NCBI RefSeq assembly: GCF_024362695.1
Contig: NC_065404.1
Span: 8,286,604-8,350,603, forward strand
Length of the DNA: 64,000 nucleotides
DNA from: Pectinophora gossypiella
Taxonomy: Eukaryota; Arthropoda; Insecta; Lepidoptera; Gelechiidae
Direction of reading: 5' to 3'
Both the position numbers and the translations under genes were made by a program. The notes beneath the pieces were generated by a model that was not told the origin of the DNA, made no database searches, and was given only the letters and a program-made list of their open reading frames with translations. The first letter of the stretch is position 1. Each line of letters starts with the position of its first letter. Shown piece after piece: positions 35,607 to 46,738 of the stretch.

Positions 35607-38600
35607 TAAACAAACAGTAAAATAACAAGGGGTCGCCTTACCACATCGGCGTCTAATTCGAAATGCGTCGGGTTAGACCCACACACAACCCAGCCGGGTC
35701 GTTCCGGAACAAACATTGCGAAGGACATAGGAAACGGTTCGTGGCCAAATCGAACCAAGCTCGTCTTGACCCATAAAGAAATGAAGGCTCTGCGTAAAGA
35801 AATCATTAAGCCAAATCGTTGCAAAGTCCTCCAAAGTAGGATAATTCAAAGATATATTTTTCTCCATTAGCCTAATGGGAAGTAAGTTCAAATATAGTAC
35901 GGAGACTTCCTTGTTTTCCTTACAACGCAACTTCGTTCTTATTATTGAAACCGTGTGGTTCCGCCTGGGTATAATTTTAACCCTGTCTTATACACACAAA
36001 TCCACAAAAACCGCTCGCGAACCCATTTAGTAGTTCCAAGAGATTAGCCCGAACATACTAAGTACAGACTTTCTTTTATATTATGAAGGAAATGAGATTA
36101 AAGCGTCTATCACTGATATTTTTTCAGATTCGATACCATTACTGACAAAGATCTAGTAGACGTAGTTAGATGTACTCTAGAAAATAAAAAAATCTAAATA
36201 TAGGTACTATTATCTTTAAAAAAAACACCGCTTGCGCGTCAAGATTGTTTTCTGAAAACGTTTTAAGATAACAAACCCACGACAAATTGTGAAGCAATTT
36301 CGGTCTTTTGTGTACGTATCTAATAACAAAAAGATTTCATCTTTATAATTTTCGCTGATTATACTACACACAGATTGCCTAAATAAGCAATTTAGAAAAA
36401 TGGCTTTGATATTTAAGTGGTGTATACTCGAAAGAAATACTTGAAGCTGCAGAAACGCTCGTCACATAGGTATTTACGTGTGTGCGCCAGTGAAACTTTT
36501 GTAATCTTGTCAAAGGCGTTGGTCGTCCTCGCCACAAGTTTCGATCGCAGCCATCTCCCAGTTGCCGCCTAATTAGATTGGGAGGAACAAAGCCGAGAAC
36601 ACTGCAGCGCAGTGCATATGCTCAGCATGCATGCCGAACATGTATGAATAATGAACTTGGATCGAGTAAGTAGTTGATGAAACTCTTAACTCAAGCGCTT
36701 TAGGAAATATTCTATTCAATTTCCACGAAACAAAAAAATTTCGATATCATAAAAAGAGTTCATTCAAAACATTGTAATATTACAAACCGTCATAAGAATA
36801 TCCAATTTCAGACCAGCAATAGCTGTCGAGAGCTCATGTTTAAGAACGAACGTAACGTCATTAAGAGAACCGCCGCCGCGCCGCTCGCGCCGTCTCGGCG
36901 CTTCCTTGGAAAGCTTCTATGCTAATTAGCCAGCAACGTCTTCTCCATGTCCGGGTAAGTAAATTACCATACCTACTACCCACAACGCTACCGTCGCAGC
37001 CTTTTGCCGAGTTAAGCCTGTCAAATATTTCTACCAAACTCGACCACAAGCACAAAATAATCTAAAACGTTTACGTGGACGCCCTCGCAGTCCGTAAAAG
37101 CGGAACGAGATCAGGCCCCGCTCATGATAAAATAAAATATACAAACACTGTATGACACGTTCAAATGCGATTTTCACGAAATTGTTCAGTGAGCCGTGGG
37201 GCACGACTCTCGCAAACACAGGCGGCGCGACACTCGGCAAATCCGAGCGACAAAAACCTCGCCTAACTAAACACGCTGATTTGATACTCGAAATAATGGG
37301 AATTTGATATTTCAATCAGCCTTTATCGCCAAATTCGTGGCAAAAAATATTTGAAGTAGACCAATCAGTTTGAAATCATACCCGCAACAAAAAGTTTGTG
37401 TTCTACAGCAATAAAGTACGTTTAGAACGACAACATCTGCACCTGTTTGAACAAACATTTATATCGAATTTGCCACCACTTTTTCCATTAGTAATTAATG
37501 TGTGTTACAGTCAAAGTTTTTACAACAGCATTATAGTTTTCACAGCTGTTGTTAAAAAGTCATAAAGCTGTGTTCTAAAAGTTTGTTGCACTTTTTGTCT
37601 ATAAACATTCGTGCAAGTCAAAATAGTTCTAGCGAGTATGTTTGCGCAACGTGCCTGTTGCACACCTGAATTACTGAATTCTCAACTATCTAGCTTGGCA
37701 TATCTTCACATACGCGGCTACCATCTATCAATCAGCTCTCCCTCTTCGTGAATACGTTTTATCTTTAAAAAGTCACCGCGATCATTTATTTCTCTGCGTG
37801 GAGCATTCAAATTATGTGGGCGGCAGTAACAAATGTACAAAGCATTTTTGCCATTAAGTCGAAATCGGAGTTTTCATTAGTGAAAAGTCGAAGAGCGAGT
37901 GCCTCGTTTACAGAGCATTAGTTTATTAAAAGTAGAGTATTATGATTACTGTATACGGAGGAGCTTTAGTCGACAAAAAAGGAATGGTCGTGCCTGAGGG
38001 TTGGACGGGTGTGTAGCGAGGCAGCGAGGCAGCGGGCGCGCTGCGGGGCGCCGGTCGCCTCGTCATCATCTCATAGCGCCTGTCAACCGCATCCTCTATA
38101 CACTCGCCGCCGGGTCGGGTTCACAACTGAACCCGCTATTGTTCTTCCCTCTAATTTGTTTTACTTGCAAGACATTGAATCAAATCTAGTTGGTCGGACT
38201 CGTTCTATTTTTTCGTTTATCCTGAAACTAACTATATTTACATTGGAAGGGACTATCAAAACATCAAGGGCCCTCGATAACACTCGATAATTTATTCCGT
38301 CATTTTACAAAAAAAAATGTTAAATAATTTTCGTGCTATCTCTATTGAACTCAGGTGTCATCTGCAAAACGAAAGTTTAAGGGTCAAGGGAAAATTGATA
38401 ATTAATTTTCTTGTTAATTTGAAATTAATTCCTTTTATGAATTTCAGTACTAAACTAATTATCGTTTCTTTACTTGATTAATGGAAGTTTATGTCAACGC
38501 GTATAATACTCATTTAAGGTATTCGATGTTTGTTTCTTAATTTATAGCCGTCCATCCCGAGTTATGGCCGTCATTATGTTGAAACTGGGCGTACATACAT

Positions 38601-39705
38601 ACTGTATTCCTTCATTCATTGGACGTTGTGCGAGCTATTTTTCTCCGCTATCCTTCGCTTTCTCTCGTCTTTCCTTATCCACGGCCCTCTTCAATTTCCC
38701 ATCCCGACTGGGTCGAGTAGGTATCATTACTTCCCATGCAGCTGTTACACTTTATGGCCAAACTTATATTATGTTCCCACACCATTGTAAACTTCGGCTA
38801 CGATCTTCAATTACGACTCTTTAAGGACGTTCTTGCTGTGAAATTTTTAATTTTCCGGTTTCTATAGACGGATATTAATGGTGAGATATATTTCCATGTG
38901 TCACTTCCCTCTGCAATATAAGGGATCCATTGATAAAGTAGCCCTGAAGACAATTTTAAAGAATGCCGCTTATTTATTAGCCTGCCGGGCAGCCATTCTT
39001 CCCTATTAGTGTTCAACGACGAGTGAAAGCATTCTTTATGCATTTTCGCTGAAAAAATATATATCACAGTAAGGAATTTAGTGTTTAAACTACGGTATAG
39101 ATGACGTACTTTATTTTTTTCATATTTTGTTAGATTACGCGTTAACACCGTTTTACATTCTCCCTACGCTGAAAATTCCGCGTCGAGAAAAGAAAAAGTG
39201 GAATGATTTAAGTATACGAGTGCCAAGTTCCAAACATTTAAGGAATAAACATAATGAAGATACGAGTACTTATATATAAAATTGCTACTGTACGGTCACG
39301 AGTACTAATATGTATACACTTTGAAACCATGTCACATTAACTTTTTTGACAAATTAAACCGTAAGTCTCATTGAATGTCAAATAATGATAGTGCGACAGG
39401 GTTCTAAAGTGGGTACATAATATTGTTCATGAGTGTACACCTTAATAGTAACATGTTTAACATTGTAGAATGTTTTAAAATTGTATCTGAATGTAAATGT
39501 TCCGGGAAGGAACATCTAAAACTCATTAGAAAGGCGTAAGTCAGTATGAAATTGTAGAGAAGCTCGCTCTGTGCAGCTGTATTCGTTTCACATTTTATTC
39601 TCCATGTTCAACTAAACCCCTTGTAGATATGTGTCTAGCAAATGCATTGAGTAAAAATTATTCCAACTGTTTTTCTTTAACGGATATATAAAAATCTAAT
39701 CTAAT
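35607..39705. other. Repeat-poor stretch
   Basis: No gene supported. GC-rich patches at 36868-36910 (CCGCCGCGCCGCTCGCGCCG) and 37995-38120 stand out. Frames of up to 113 codons have no recognisable content. Confidence 0.45.
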
Positions 39706-39775
39706 CTAGCCTACAAGATCCCACTGCTGGGCAAAAGCCTCGCCTTCCTCTTTCCATTTTTCGCGGTCCTGCGCG
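39706..39775 (-). repeat. Retroposon tail, antisense
   Basis: AGATCCCACTGCTGGGCAAA, AGCCTCGCCTTCCTCTTTCC, then CGGTCCTGCGC, is the inverse of the tail GGCCTTTGCCCAGCAGTGGG. A similar antisense block is at 43933-44035. Confidence 0.6.
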
Positions 39776-39865
39776 TATACATAAAATGGATAAATGGATA
39801 TATAAAATGTTATAGAATATTTTGATCAAGATTTACTGGATTTACAGGTTCTTATTGTTTTAATT

Positions 39866-40110
39866 TATTGGCCCTGATACCTGCAGACTCCTCTTAATTT
39901 TATTTAAGTCACATCTGTCATTTTATTATCAGTCGAAAAGGAAAGATGGATGATTGACAGCTGATAAATTTAAAATGAATGAGTGATTGAATGAATAACC
40001 TGGGCGAATCAAATAGGCATCTCGCTGTATTGCCGTTTGACGTGTGTTGTCAACTTAATAATTGTTGTGTTATTGGCTAATTTTAAAAAATAGAGGGTTG
40101 CAGCACCTTT
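39866..40110. mobile_element. Long-TIR MITE, partial copy
   Basis: Starts TTGGCCCTGATACCTGCAGA and continues with CTCTTAATTTTATTT, CTGTCATTTTATTATC, a GAATGAGTGATTGAATGAAT run and CTGGGCGAATCAAATAGG. It is the inverse orientation of the 56880 and 12226 copies. The far terminus is missing. Confidence 0.65.
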
Positions 40111-40640
40111 ATATAAGTATTTTTTTGTTATTTTTATAGTTTTCACCGCTATAGCCTTTACAATTTTCTTGTAAAGTTACTTTAAATTGCTTCAGAGTAT
40201 CGTAACCCGTCGTGGGGTATAATGGAAATTGTCCAGGTTCGCTTGTTTAAATATCTCGAGACAAGATAGATGAGCCGTGGATAGTATACGTGATTTAACA
40301 ACCCAGTCGACAAAGCTACGCTGAATCTTTAGTGCATATAAATAACGTATCGGAAATTTTATAGTCATATTATAACTTTTAAATGCAATAAGATATTACA
40401 CATATCCTTACTAAATTTAGTACAATTTTGCGCACTGGCCGTTATTAAAAGTCCAGACAAAGACAATTCATGTCGTGCTGCATAAGCGTCGTGAGTTGTA
40501 CTCCGTGGTGGTGGTGAAGCTATCTAGAGGAATGATCTGGTTAGTTACTGTTCATGTCAATTGTGCAATATCTTGTGTGATGCTCTGTCGCGGAGCCACC
40601 ACCTCCAATTCAGTTGAAAACGATATAGATTACTGTACGT

Positions 40641-41058
40641 ACCATGTACATAGTGTACGTGAAAAGATTTTATGTGTACGTGCTATAATTAGAAAGAAAA
40701 CAACAAATTAAAGTGGCTTCGCTGGAGAGCATACTCCCCAGCGGAGCCACTCAGTTTGCATACTTCGAGATGTTTTCTTCCTGTAAATTGAAGTATAGTT
40801 TGATGTACGTACTACGTACATAGTGTACGTGAAAAGATTTTATGTGTACGTGCTATAATTAGAAAGAAAACAACAAATTAAAGTGGCTTCGCTGGAGAGC
40901 ATACTCCCCAGCGGAGCCACTCAGTTTGCATACTTCGAGATGTTTTCTTCCTGTAAATTGAAGTATAGTTTGATGTACGTACTACGTACATAGTGTACGT
41001 GAAAAGATTTTATGTGTACGTGCTATAATTAGAAAGAAAACAACAAATTAAAGTGTAT
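40641..41058 (+). repeat. Tandem 170-bp units, left arm
   Basis: The string TAGTGTACGTGAAAAGATTT recurs at 40651, 40821 and 40991, exactly 170 bp apart. The first two units carry a hairpin: AGTGGCTTCGCTGG, a 12-nt loop, then CCAGCGGAGCCACT (40712-40751 and 40882-40921), a 14-bp stem with one G-T pair. The third unit breaks off after AAATTAAAGTG and runs into single-copy arm sequence. Confidence 0.95.
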
Positions 41059-41332
41059 ATCACGGCATGAACAAAACGTGAAGCGCTGAAGATTTTAAGA
41101 AACAATCTCCTTGCGAGAACTTTTTATCTATGCACAAACTACTAAGAGAACCTATTTCAGACGAACGTCTCTCACACAAAACAAAGAGCCTCAGAATTTA
41201 GAGTATGACACTTGATTTGACATATAAAATTATATTGCCACACGCAAAAATAATTGTGGGGTTGCCATAGTAATGATATGGCACGGCGTGGCAGTAGTGA
41301 TAGCTTTAAATTATTTAGATTACTTTAAATTT

Positions 41333-41683
41333 TGATGACAAGGTTTATAAAAAAAAGACTGCAGTTTACTTGTATAACATTTTATTTTTTAATTTTGTTT
41401 TATATTTTATGGATTTTTTTTCTGAAATACAGCTTTATTATTATTATTTTAAATATGCCTTTTTGCATTAATGGCAAACTTTCCTCTAAACTCTCTAATC
41501 TAGAGACATCTGTACCCTTTAATATTTTGTTTATAATAACACTGCTAATCTTGAGAGACCCGGAAAGTTTTTAATAAAAATGTCTTTGTGCAATCTGCAT
41601 GACAAACACAATTGTTCCCAGTAGTCCTAAGCCTTCGCAAATTGTCATCACACAAACACTGTAACTTCTGCACTTATAGAGAT
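41333..41683 (+). other. Unique spacer of the palindrome
   Basis: Very AT-rich. One frame, 41332-41574, encodes a hydrophobic 80-residue peptide but is most likely chance. TGATGACAA at the left edge (41333-41341) and TTGTCATCA (41642-41650) suggest the inverted symmetry once extended further and was broken by about 33 bp on the right. An AATAAA lies near 41573. Confidence 0.6.
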
Positions 41684-41957
41684 AAATTTAAAGTAATCTA
41701 AATAATTTAAAGCTATCACTACTGCCACGCCGTGCCATATCATTACTATGGCAACCCCACAATTATTTTTGCGTGTGGCAATATAATTTTATATGTCAAA
41801 TCAAGTGTCATACTCTAAATTCTGAGGCTCTTTGTTTTGTGTGAGAGACGTTCGTCTGAAATAGGTTCTCTTAGTAGTTTGTGCATAGATAAAAAGTTCT
41901 CGCAAGGAGATTGTTTCTTAAAATCTTCAGCGCTTCACGTTTTGTTCATGCCGTGAT

Positions 41958-42375
41958 ATACACTTTAATTTGTTGTTTTCTTTCTAATTATAGCACGTAC
42001 ACATAAAATCTTTTCACGTACACTATGTACGTAGTACGTACATCAAACTATACTTCAATTTACAGGAAGAAAACATCTCGAAGTATGCAAACTGAGTGGC
42101 TCCGCTGGGGAGTATGCTCTCCAGCGAAGCCACTTTAATTTGTTGTTTTCTTTCTAATTATAGCACGTACACATAAAATCTTTTCACGTACACTATGTAC
42201 GTAGTACGTACATCAAACTATACTTCAATTTACAGGAAGAAAACATCTCGAAGTATGCAAACTGAGTGGCTCCGCTGGGGAGTATGCTCTCCAGCGAAGC
42301 CACTTTAATTTGTTGTTTTCTTTCTATTTATAGCACGTACACATAAAATCTTTTCACGTACACTATGTACATGGT
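41958..42375 (-). repeat. Tandem 170-bp units, right arm
   Basis: Inverse of the left array. ACATAAAATCTTTTCACGTA starts at 42001, 42171 and 42341. The outermost copy has a TATTTATAG variant where the left arm has the complement of TAATTATAG. The hairpin pairs are conserved. Confidence 0.95.
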
Positions 42376-42451
42376 ACGTACAGTAATCTATATCGTTTTC
42401 AACTGAATTGGAGGTGGTGGCTCCGCGACAGAGCATCACACAATATCTTGC

Positions 42452-43686
42452 TGTCTCCTTCCTTCTTATTCCAGGTGCTACTCGTATACGTATTTACCAA
42501 GAAAGCGAGTTCCTCTTAATTGTAAATAATATACAGTCAAACATGAAAACACTTCCATTAACAAAAAATTCCCGTGTATGAAAAATTTGAAAATAGAGTT
42601 AAAATAAAATGACAATTTTTTTTTTGTAAAGAATGAAAAATATTTAATTTTACTGTTGCAGCAAATATTGAAACAATGCAAAAAAATATCAGTGAATAGT
42701 TTCAGTAGTACAGCGCAAAAACGGAGTGAGTCAGCATAGAAGTCACGTGCCACTAGCGGCGCGACCGTATTATTATGAACGAATAAAAGCGTATTTTTTT
42801 TTACATCAAAAATTCGGATGAGGATACAACCTTTGATTTTCTGCGAAGTTCCAAATTATTTACTCAGGATACTTTAATGGAAAATTAGGGAAGGAAAACG
42901 AGTATAGAGAAATTAAACATCCAATATCCGTGCGTCATCCCTTATTTTTGTTAAAGCTGAACAGTTCCGTACTAACTTATCGGCATGTCCTTGGAAAGTA
43001 ACGACATATCGTAGAAGACCTCTGCTCTGTTTACGAAACCGTGATACAAAGCTATTCGAAGAGAAATGATATGTGATTATATAGCCGACGTTGCTTCCAG
43101 CCATTTTCACAGTAAAGATAAATAAGTCAGATGTATAAATGCTTCATTTCACACGGAGGAGCCATGCTTCGATGAAAAGTTCAGAAAATGTATTAATCAA
43201 AAAACGTATGTGTATGACGAGTGATAAAAATATCAATCTGTGTCGGTACAAGGGTACTGTTGGGGTGATTAAGTAATCAATCATTGAATCAATCACATTT
43301 GAGGCGAGCTGACAAATAGCTATTAATGTCGGAGTGCGACGGGCACATGATCGCATGATGGGAGAGAATGTGAATGTGCCCATCGGTAGTTTATTAGCGA
43401 ACCAATCAGTTTCAAGTCAAACAAACTACCAATCAACTGAACAGCGCTCCTTATCAATGCGTTTAATTAAGCCTCGCTAAATTAAGTTGTGTTCGTGACT
43501 ACTGATATAGCATTTTATGTCACGAAAGTTCTCGATAGCTACCTACTCCTCAAATTACATACTTACACAAATTGACGCCCGTACAAAATACATTTACTTA
43601 TCGTTAAAATGTTTTCACATCACACTTGATCCGGTACGACTAAATAAGAGGTATTTCCTTTGCCATATCGTTTATCGTGTTTATTC
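42452..43686. other. No recognisable feature
   Basis: AT-rich unique sequence. Short minus-strand frames at 42478-42753 and 43144-43383 lack family resemblance. Confidence 0.45.
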
Positions 43687-43916
43687 CCGGGTACATACAT
43701 ACATAAACTCACGCCTTTTTCCCACCGGGGTAAGCAGAGACTATCGAATTCCATTTGCTTTGATCCTGACACACTTCTCATGCTTTTCCCGGGTATGTTT
43801 ACCAAATTTGAAGAAATTGACTTGCACAGTTCTTTTACACAATCGACTTCCCTCCGATGCTGTCTGGCCTCACCTTACATCATCCCCAAGGGATGCCAAT
43901 GTGGGTAACAGAAATT
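43687..43916 (+). repeat. Dispersed lepidopteran repeat
   Basis: Begins GTACATACATACATAAACTC, then ACGCCTTTTTCCCACCGGGG and TAAGCAGAGACTATCGAATT. I recognise this as a common lepidopteran dispersed repeat. The opening CATACATACATAAACTCACG is shared with 62086, but the body differs. Confidence 0.6.
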
Positions 43917-43932
43917 CTATCTATCTATCTAC

Positions 43933-44040
43933 TCAGCCTGTGTCCACCCACCACTGGGTAAGGCCTCCTCTCCTTCACGCCATCCTTTCCGGTCCTGTGC
44001 AAGTCTTATCCGTTGCTTTCCGACGTACCTCATAATGTCA
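43933..44040 (-). repeat. LINE or SINE tail, antisense
   Basis: CAGCCTGTGTCCACCCACCA, CTGGGTAAGGCCTCCTCTCC, then TTCCGGTCCTGTGCAAGTCT, is an extended version of the antisense block at 39706. It lies next to an oppositely oriented RT remnant. A short TCTA run (43916-43932) precedes it. Confidence 0.6.
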
Positions 44041-44064
44041 TTCAACCACCGGACTGGTGGTCTC

Positions 44065-44345
44065 AGTTATGGCGCCGAAACATGGCTGTTCACGAAATAG
44101 CACATTTATAAAATTACAGCGCGCCATGTTAGGCATCCACCTGGTGGATCGTATACCAAACGTCGAAATTCTGCAATGCACTAAAGTCGAAGATGTAGGT
44201 ATAAGAATCGTTAGGCTAAAGTGGAGATGGGCAGGACACTTGGCAAGGCGGGAAAACAACAAATGGACTAAGGCTGTTACTGAATGGTGGCCAAGGGAAA
44301 TTACAGAAGATAAATTTCTTGTTATGGAAACAAAAACTAAAAATA
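44065..44345 (+). mobile_element. Non-LTR retrotransposon RT C-terminal remnant (RTE-like)
   Basis: The frame from 44068 reads YGAETWLFTK then a stop. After a frame change, the 44057-44350 frame continues with LQRAMLGIHLVDRIP, then TKVEDVGIRIVRLKWRWAGH, then LARRENNKWTKAVTEWWP. This order is the typical C-terminal region of lepidopteran LINE RT proteins (YGAETW...RAMLG...LKW.WAGH..RR...W...V..W.P). The frameshift and stop make it a pseudogene fragment with no catalytic domain. Confidence 0.85.
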
Positions 44346-45034
44346 ACTAATAATTAATTAAGTAAATACCTAAATGCATTGAGTGCGACGCATTATAAAA
44401 ATCAATACGCAATATTTTAATTAATATCAAATAAAATTAACAACGAAATACGACCTATTGTAGGTAATGTAAATTATTATTGATTTTATACTTATCTAGA
44501 ATAGTACCCTACATACCTGTACCTGCCTGTTTTTATTTATTCACAACCAGGTCGTCAAAGTTTGTTCATAACGAATTCGAATCATAAATAAATAATTATT
44601 TTGTCTAGAATTATTTGCGAGAAACTTGTATACTGGGAATTCTTCAATAGCTATAGTTTTATTTTTTGAAAGGATAAACAAATTTGATTACTTATTATTA
44701 AATGGATTAAAAACAAAATGGAACTATTTCTTGCAAAATGAAATAGGGTAGTTTTTAACTAGTCAAATCAGTTACTTTTTACTAAACGTCGAAACACGAA
44801 ATTAGTATGGAATTTGTATGAAAAAGCAATCTGTGGCGTCATAGAAAACAGTGACAAAATTGTCGCACTTTTTCTTTATTAAAATTCATAAATAAGTTAA
44901 ATAGAAAAAAGAAATCGTTTTTAGAACAACCTTTAGATCTGTCTTTATTTAGTAATCAGATTTTCATAATTTATCTTTGACCGATCTTTGCGGACGTATG
45001 TGACTCTTTGATGTTAAATGATTTTAAGCTGAAC

Positions 45035-45240
45035 TTTTCGGGCATGTCATAAAAACCGACCAAGGGATTGTGTCATTTCTAACATGACGAATTATTATAT
45101 CCTTCATTTCCAGACACAATAGTTAGTTTTTAGTAAACAATGGAGTTTGGATTTTAAAAAGACTTTTGGCCTCAAGACCGAATAGGCGATTAGGCTGATA
45201 ACCTGTCACCATACGGTTCGTTATATCCATCTTCATCACT
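45035..45240 (-). repeat. Antisense dispersed repeat next to LINE ORF end
   Basis: Contains the inverse of the 62083 family: GGGCATGTCATAAAAACCGA, CCAAGGGATTGTGTC, then AGGCTGATAACCTGTCACCA and GTTATATCCATC. A stretch in the middle differs. On the minus strand it begins directly downstream of the RT remnant's stop, as a 3' untranslated region would. Confidence 0.65.
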
Positions 45241-45243
45241 AAT

Positions 45244-45603
45244 TTAAGAGCTACGCTCTTGTCGGTGTAGCATTATCCATTCTTGTCTATCAAAGACCAA
45301 TTCTTCCACTCCCGTATAAGACACGACATTCGCCTTCTCTTTAATCTGTTCCATGTAAGCACTTCTTGGTGTTCCCCTTCCTCTCTCTCCTTGTAGCTTC
45401 CCTTCTATAATGTTTTTAATAAATTCGTCGCGTCTTATTAAGTGTCCAATCATTTTGCCTCTTCTATCCTCAATAACTCTCAATCTTTGCCTCTTTTCCC
45501 TTAATCTTACTAGCCCTTCCTCATTAGTAACCCATTATTTCCAACTTATTCTTTCCATTCTCCTCCAACACCACATTTCAAAGGCCTCGAGTCTATTTAT
45601 CGA
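45244..45603 (-). mobile_element. Non-LTR retrotransposon RT C-terminal remnant
   Basis: Minus strand, in one frame: RLEAFEMWCWRRMERISWK, a TAA stop, then VTNEEGLVRLREKRQRLRVI, GKMIGHLIRRDEFIKNIIEG, and a C-terminal RQEWIMLHRQERSS ending at 45244. This is the classic end of lepidopteran LINE RTs (EMWCWRRM..ISW....NEE...R......IGH..R.......EGK..G.RGRG.PR). One internal stop and the missing upstream domain show it is dead. The clade is not certain. Confidence 0.85.
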
Positions 45604-46672
45604 AAAAGTGGCAGCAGTTTGTCTTTAGATTGAAATCGTAATAATTTATTCAACGTAATTTTCATGGATAAACTTGTTGAAGGTCTATTTAAATTTTTTG
45701 AATCAACGTCGTTTCGCCAGGTGTTATGGCAGAGGAGAAGAAATGATAAGAAACCGCAACCGGAAGACATCTTCTAAATCAATGTAGGTATACATTACTA
45801 GTTATTTAAAAACTAGACAAAAGCATTAAATATTAGGCAATTTTATAATTTAGATAATCATTAATCTTATAACAAGCTTTTTTACATTAAGTAAGCTTCA
45901 CATGAGCTTTAAATTTATTTTCTGACAAATTCAAAATATTGTCTGATTGCTTGTCTTTCTGTTTACCCTATTACGAATTTAGGGCGTCAGCGTACGTATG
46001 TTTGTTAACACTTTCAAGAACAGAACGTCTAATGACGTTCCGTTACCAAGTCATACTCTCATACTACCTATTATGAACCATCAATGACCCATGGTCTCTG
46101 TCCGTGAAAGGATTAAATAAAAACAAACAGTTCTTAGAAACTTAACACACGACTAATTCCAATTGGGGTAGAACGTACTTATTACTTCGCTAAGAATTCC
46201 CCAGACTTTGCACATTTCTTTTCCTATGCAGTAATAGATTTTAAAATGTACATTATACTCTCTTAGACCGTGAAGACAACAAAAAACTCATACTTTAATA
46301 ACTTTTAAGAGTCATTTGCAGCAGTTCAGCGAAGTTTCCTCCAAGACTCGCAAGTTTTGAAAATATTTAGTATTTAGGTCAAAATAATTATAAATAAAAA
46401 TAAACTACAGAACTTACTTTGCGTTTCTATAATGGAAGTTTTCTTGAGGTTTATTTTAAGCATGTTTATAACAACATTTGTAAAATACAACATCACTGAA
46501 GTAACCTTAAAATCTTTTTAATTAAATAGTAAAGTTTCAGCTTATGCCGCGTCGTACCTATGATATCACTCGAACAAAATCAACCTAGTTATATACTTAT
46601 ACTTACTAGGTTTTCAAAATAAAAAGTCTCAACATATTTTTAAGTTTGACAAAATACATCACAACATTACTT
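45604..46672. other. No recognisable feature
   Basis: AT-rich; no gene or repeat recognised. Confidence 0.45.
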
Positions 46673-46673
46673 A

Positions 46674-46720
46674 ACACAGTATCATGCCTGTATCCCCGAA
46701 AGGGTAGGCAGACGAACGTT
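46674..46720 (-). repeat. Dispersed repeat fragment, antisense
   Basis: GTATCATGCCTGTATCCCCG followed by AAAGGGTAGGCAGACG is the inverse of the CCTACCCC...GGGGATACAGGCGTGATGCTAT part of the repeat at 9557 and 28609. Confidence 0.55.
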
Positions 46721-46738
46721 TTATTGCTATACGTATAG

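Larger units (their letters stand above)
40565..42451. repeat. Giant 1.9-kb near-perfect palindrome
   Basis: The left arm 40565-41332 and right arm 41684-42451 are exact inverse complements without indels. Every aligned pair sums to coordinate 83016. By my reading they differ at three positions of 768, two of them at the outermost edge. A 351-bp unique spacer, 41333-41683, separates them. Each arm contains three copies of a 170-bp-spaced unit plus about 290 bp of single-copy sequence next to the spacer. No transposase frame is visible. A 3-bp TGT flank match is too short to count as a target duplication. Candidate explanations are a foldback-class DNA transposon, a hairpin-RNA locus, or a recent inverted duplication; assembly artefact should be excluded. 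Confidence 0.95.

Noticed and set aside
40641..41058. CRISPR-like spaced repeats
   Set aside because: The 170-bp units are contiguous tandem repeats without variable spacers, in a eukaryotic genome.
41332..41574. 80-residue hydrophobic peptide in the palindrome spacer
   Set aside because: Composition follows from AT-rich DNA; no motif suggests a transposase or other element protein.
43517..44035. 172-codon plus-strand open frame, the longest in the window
   Set aside because: It runs through two repeat fragments (43687-43916 and 43933-44035) and shows no protein family features.
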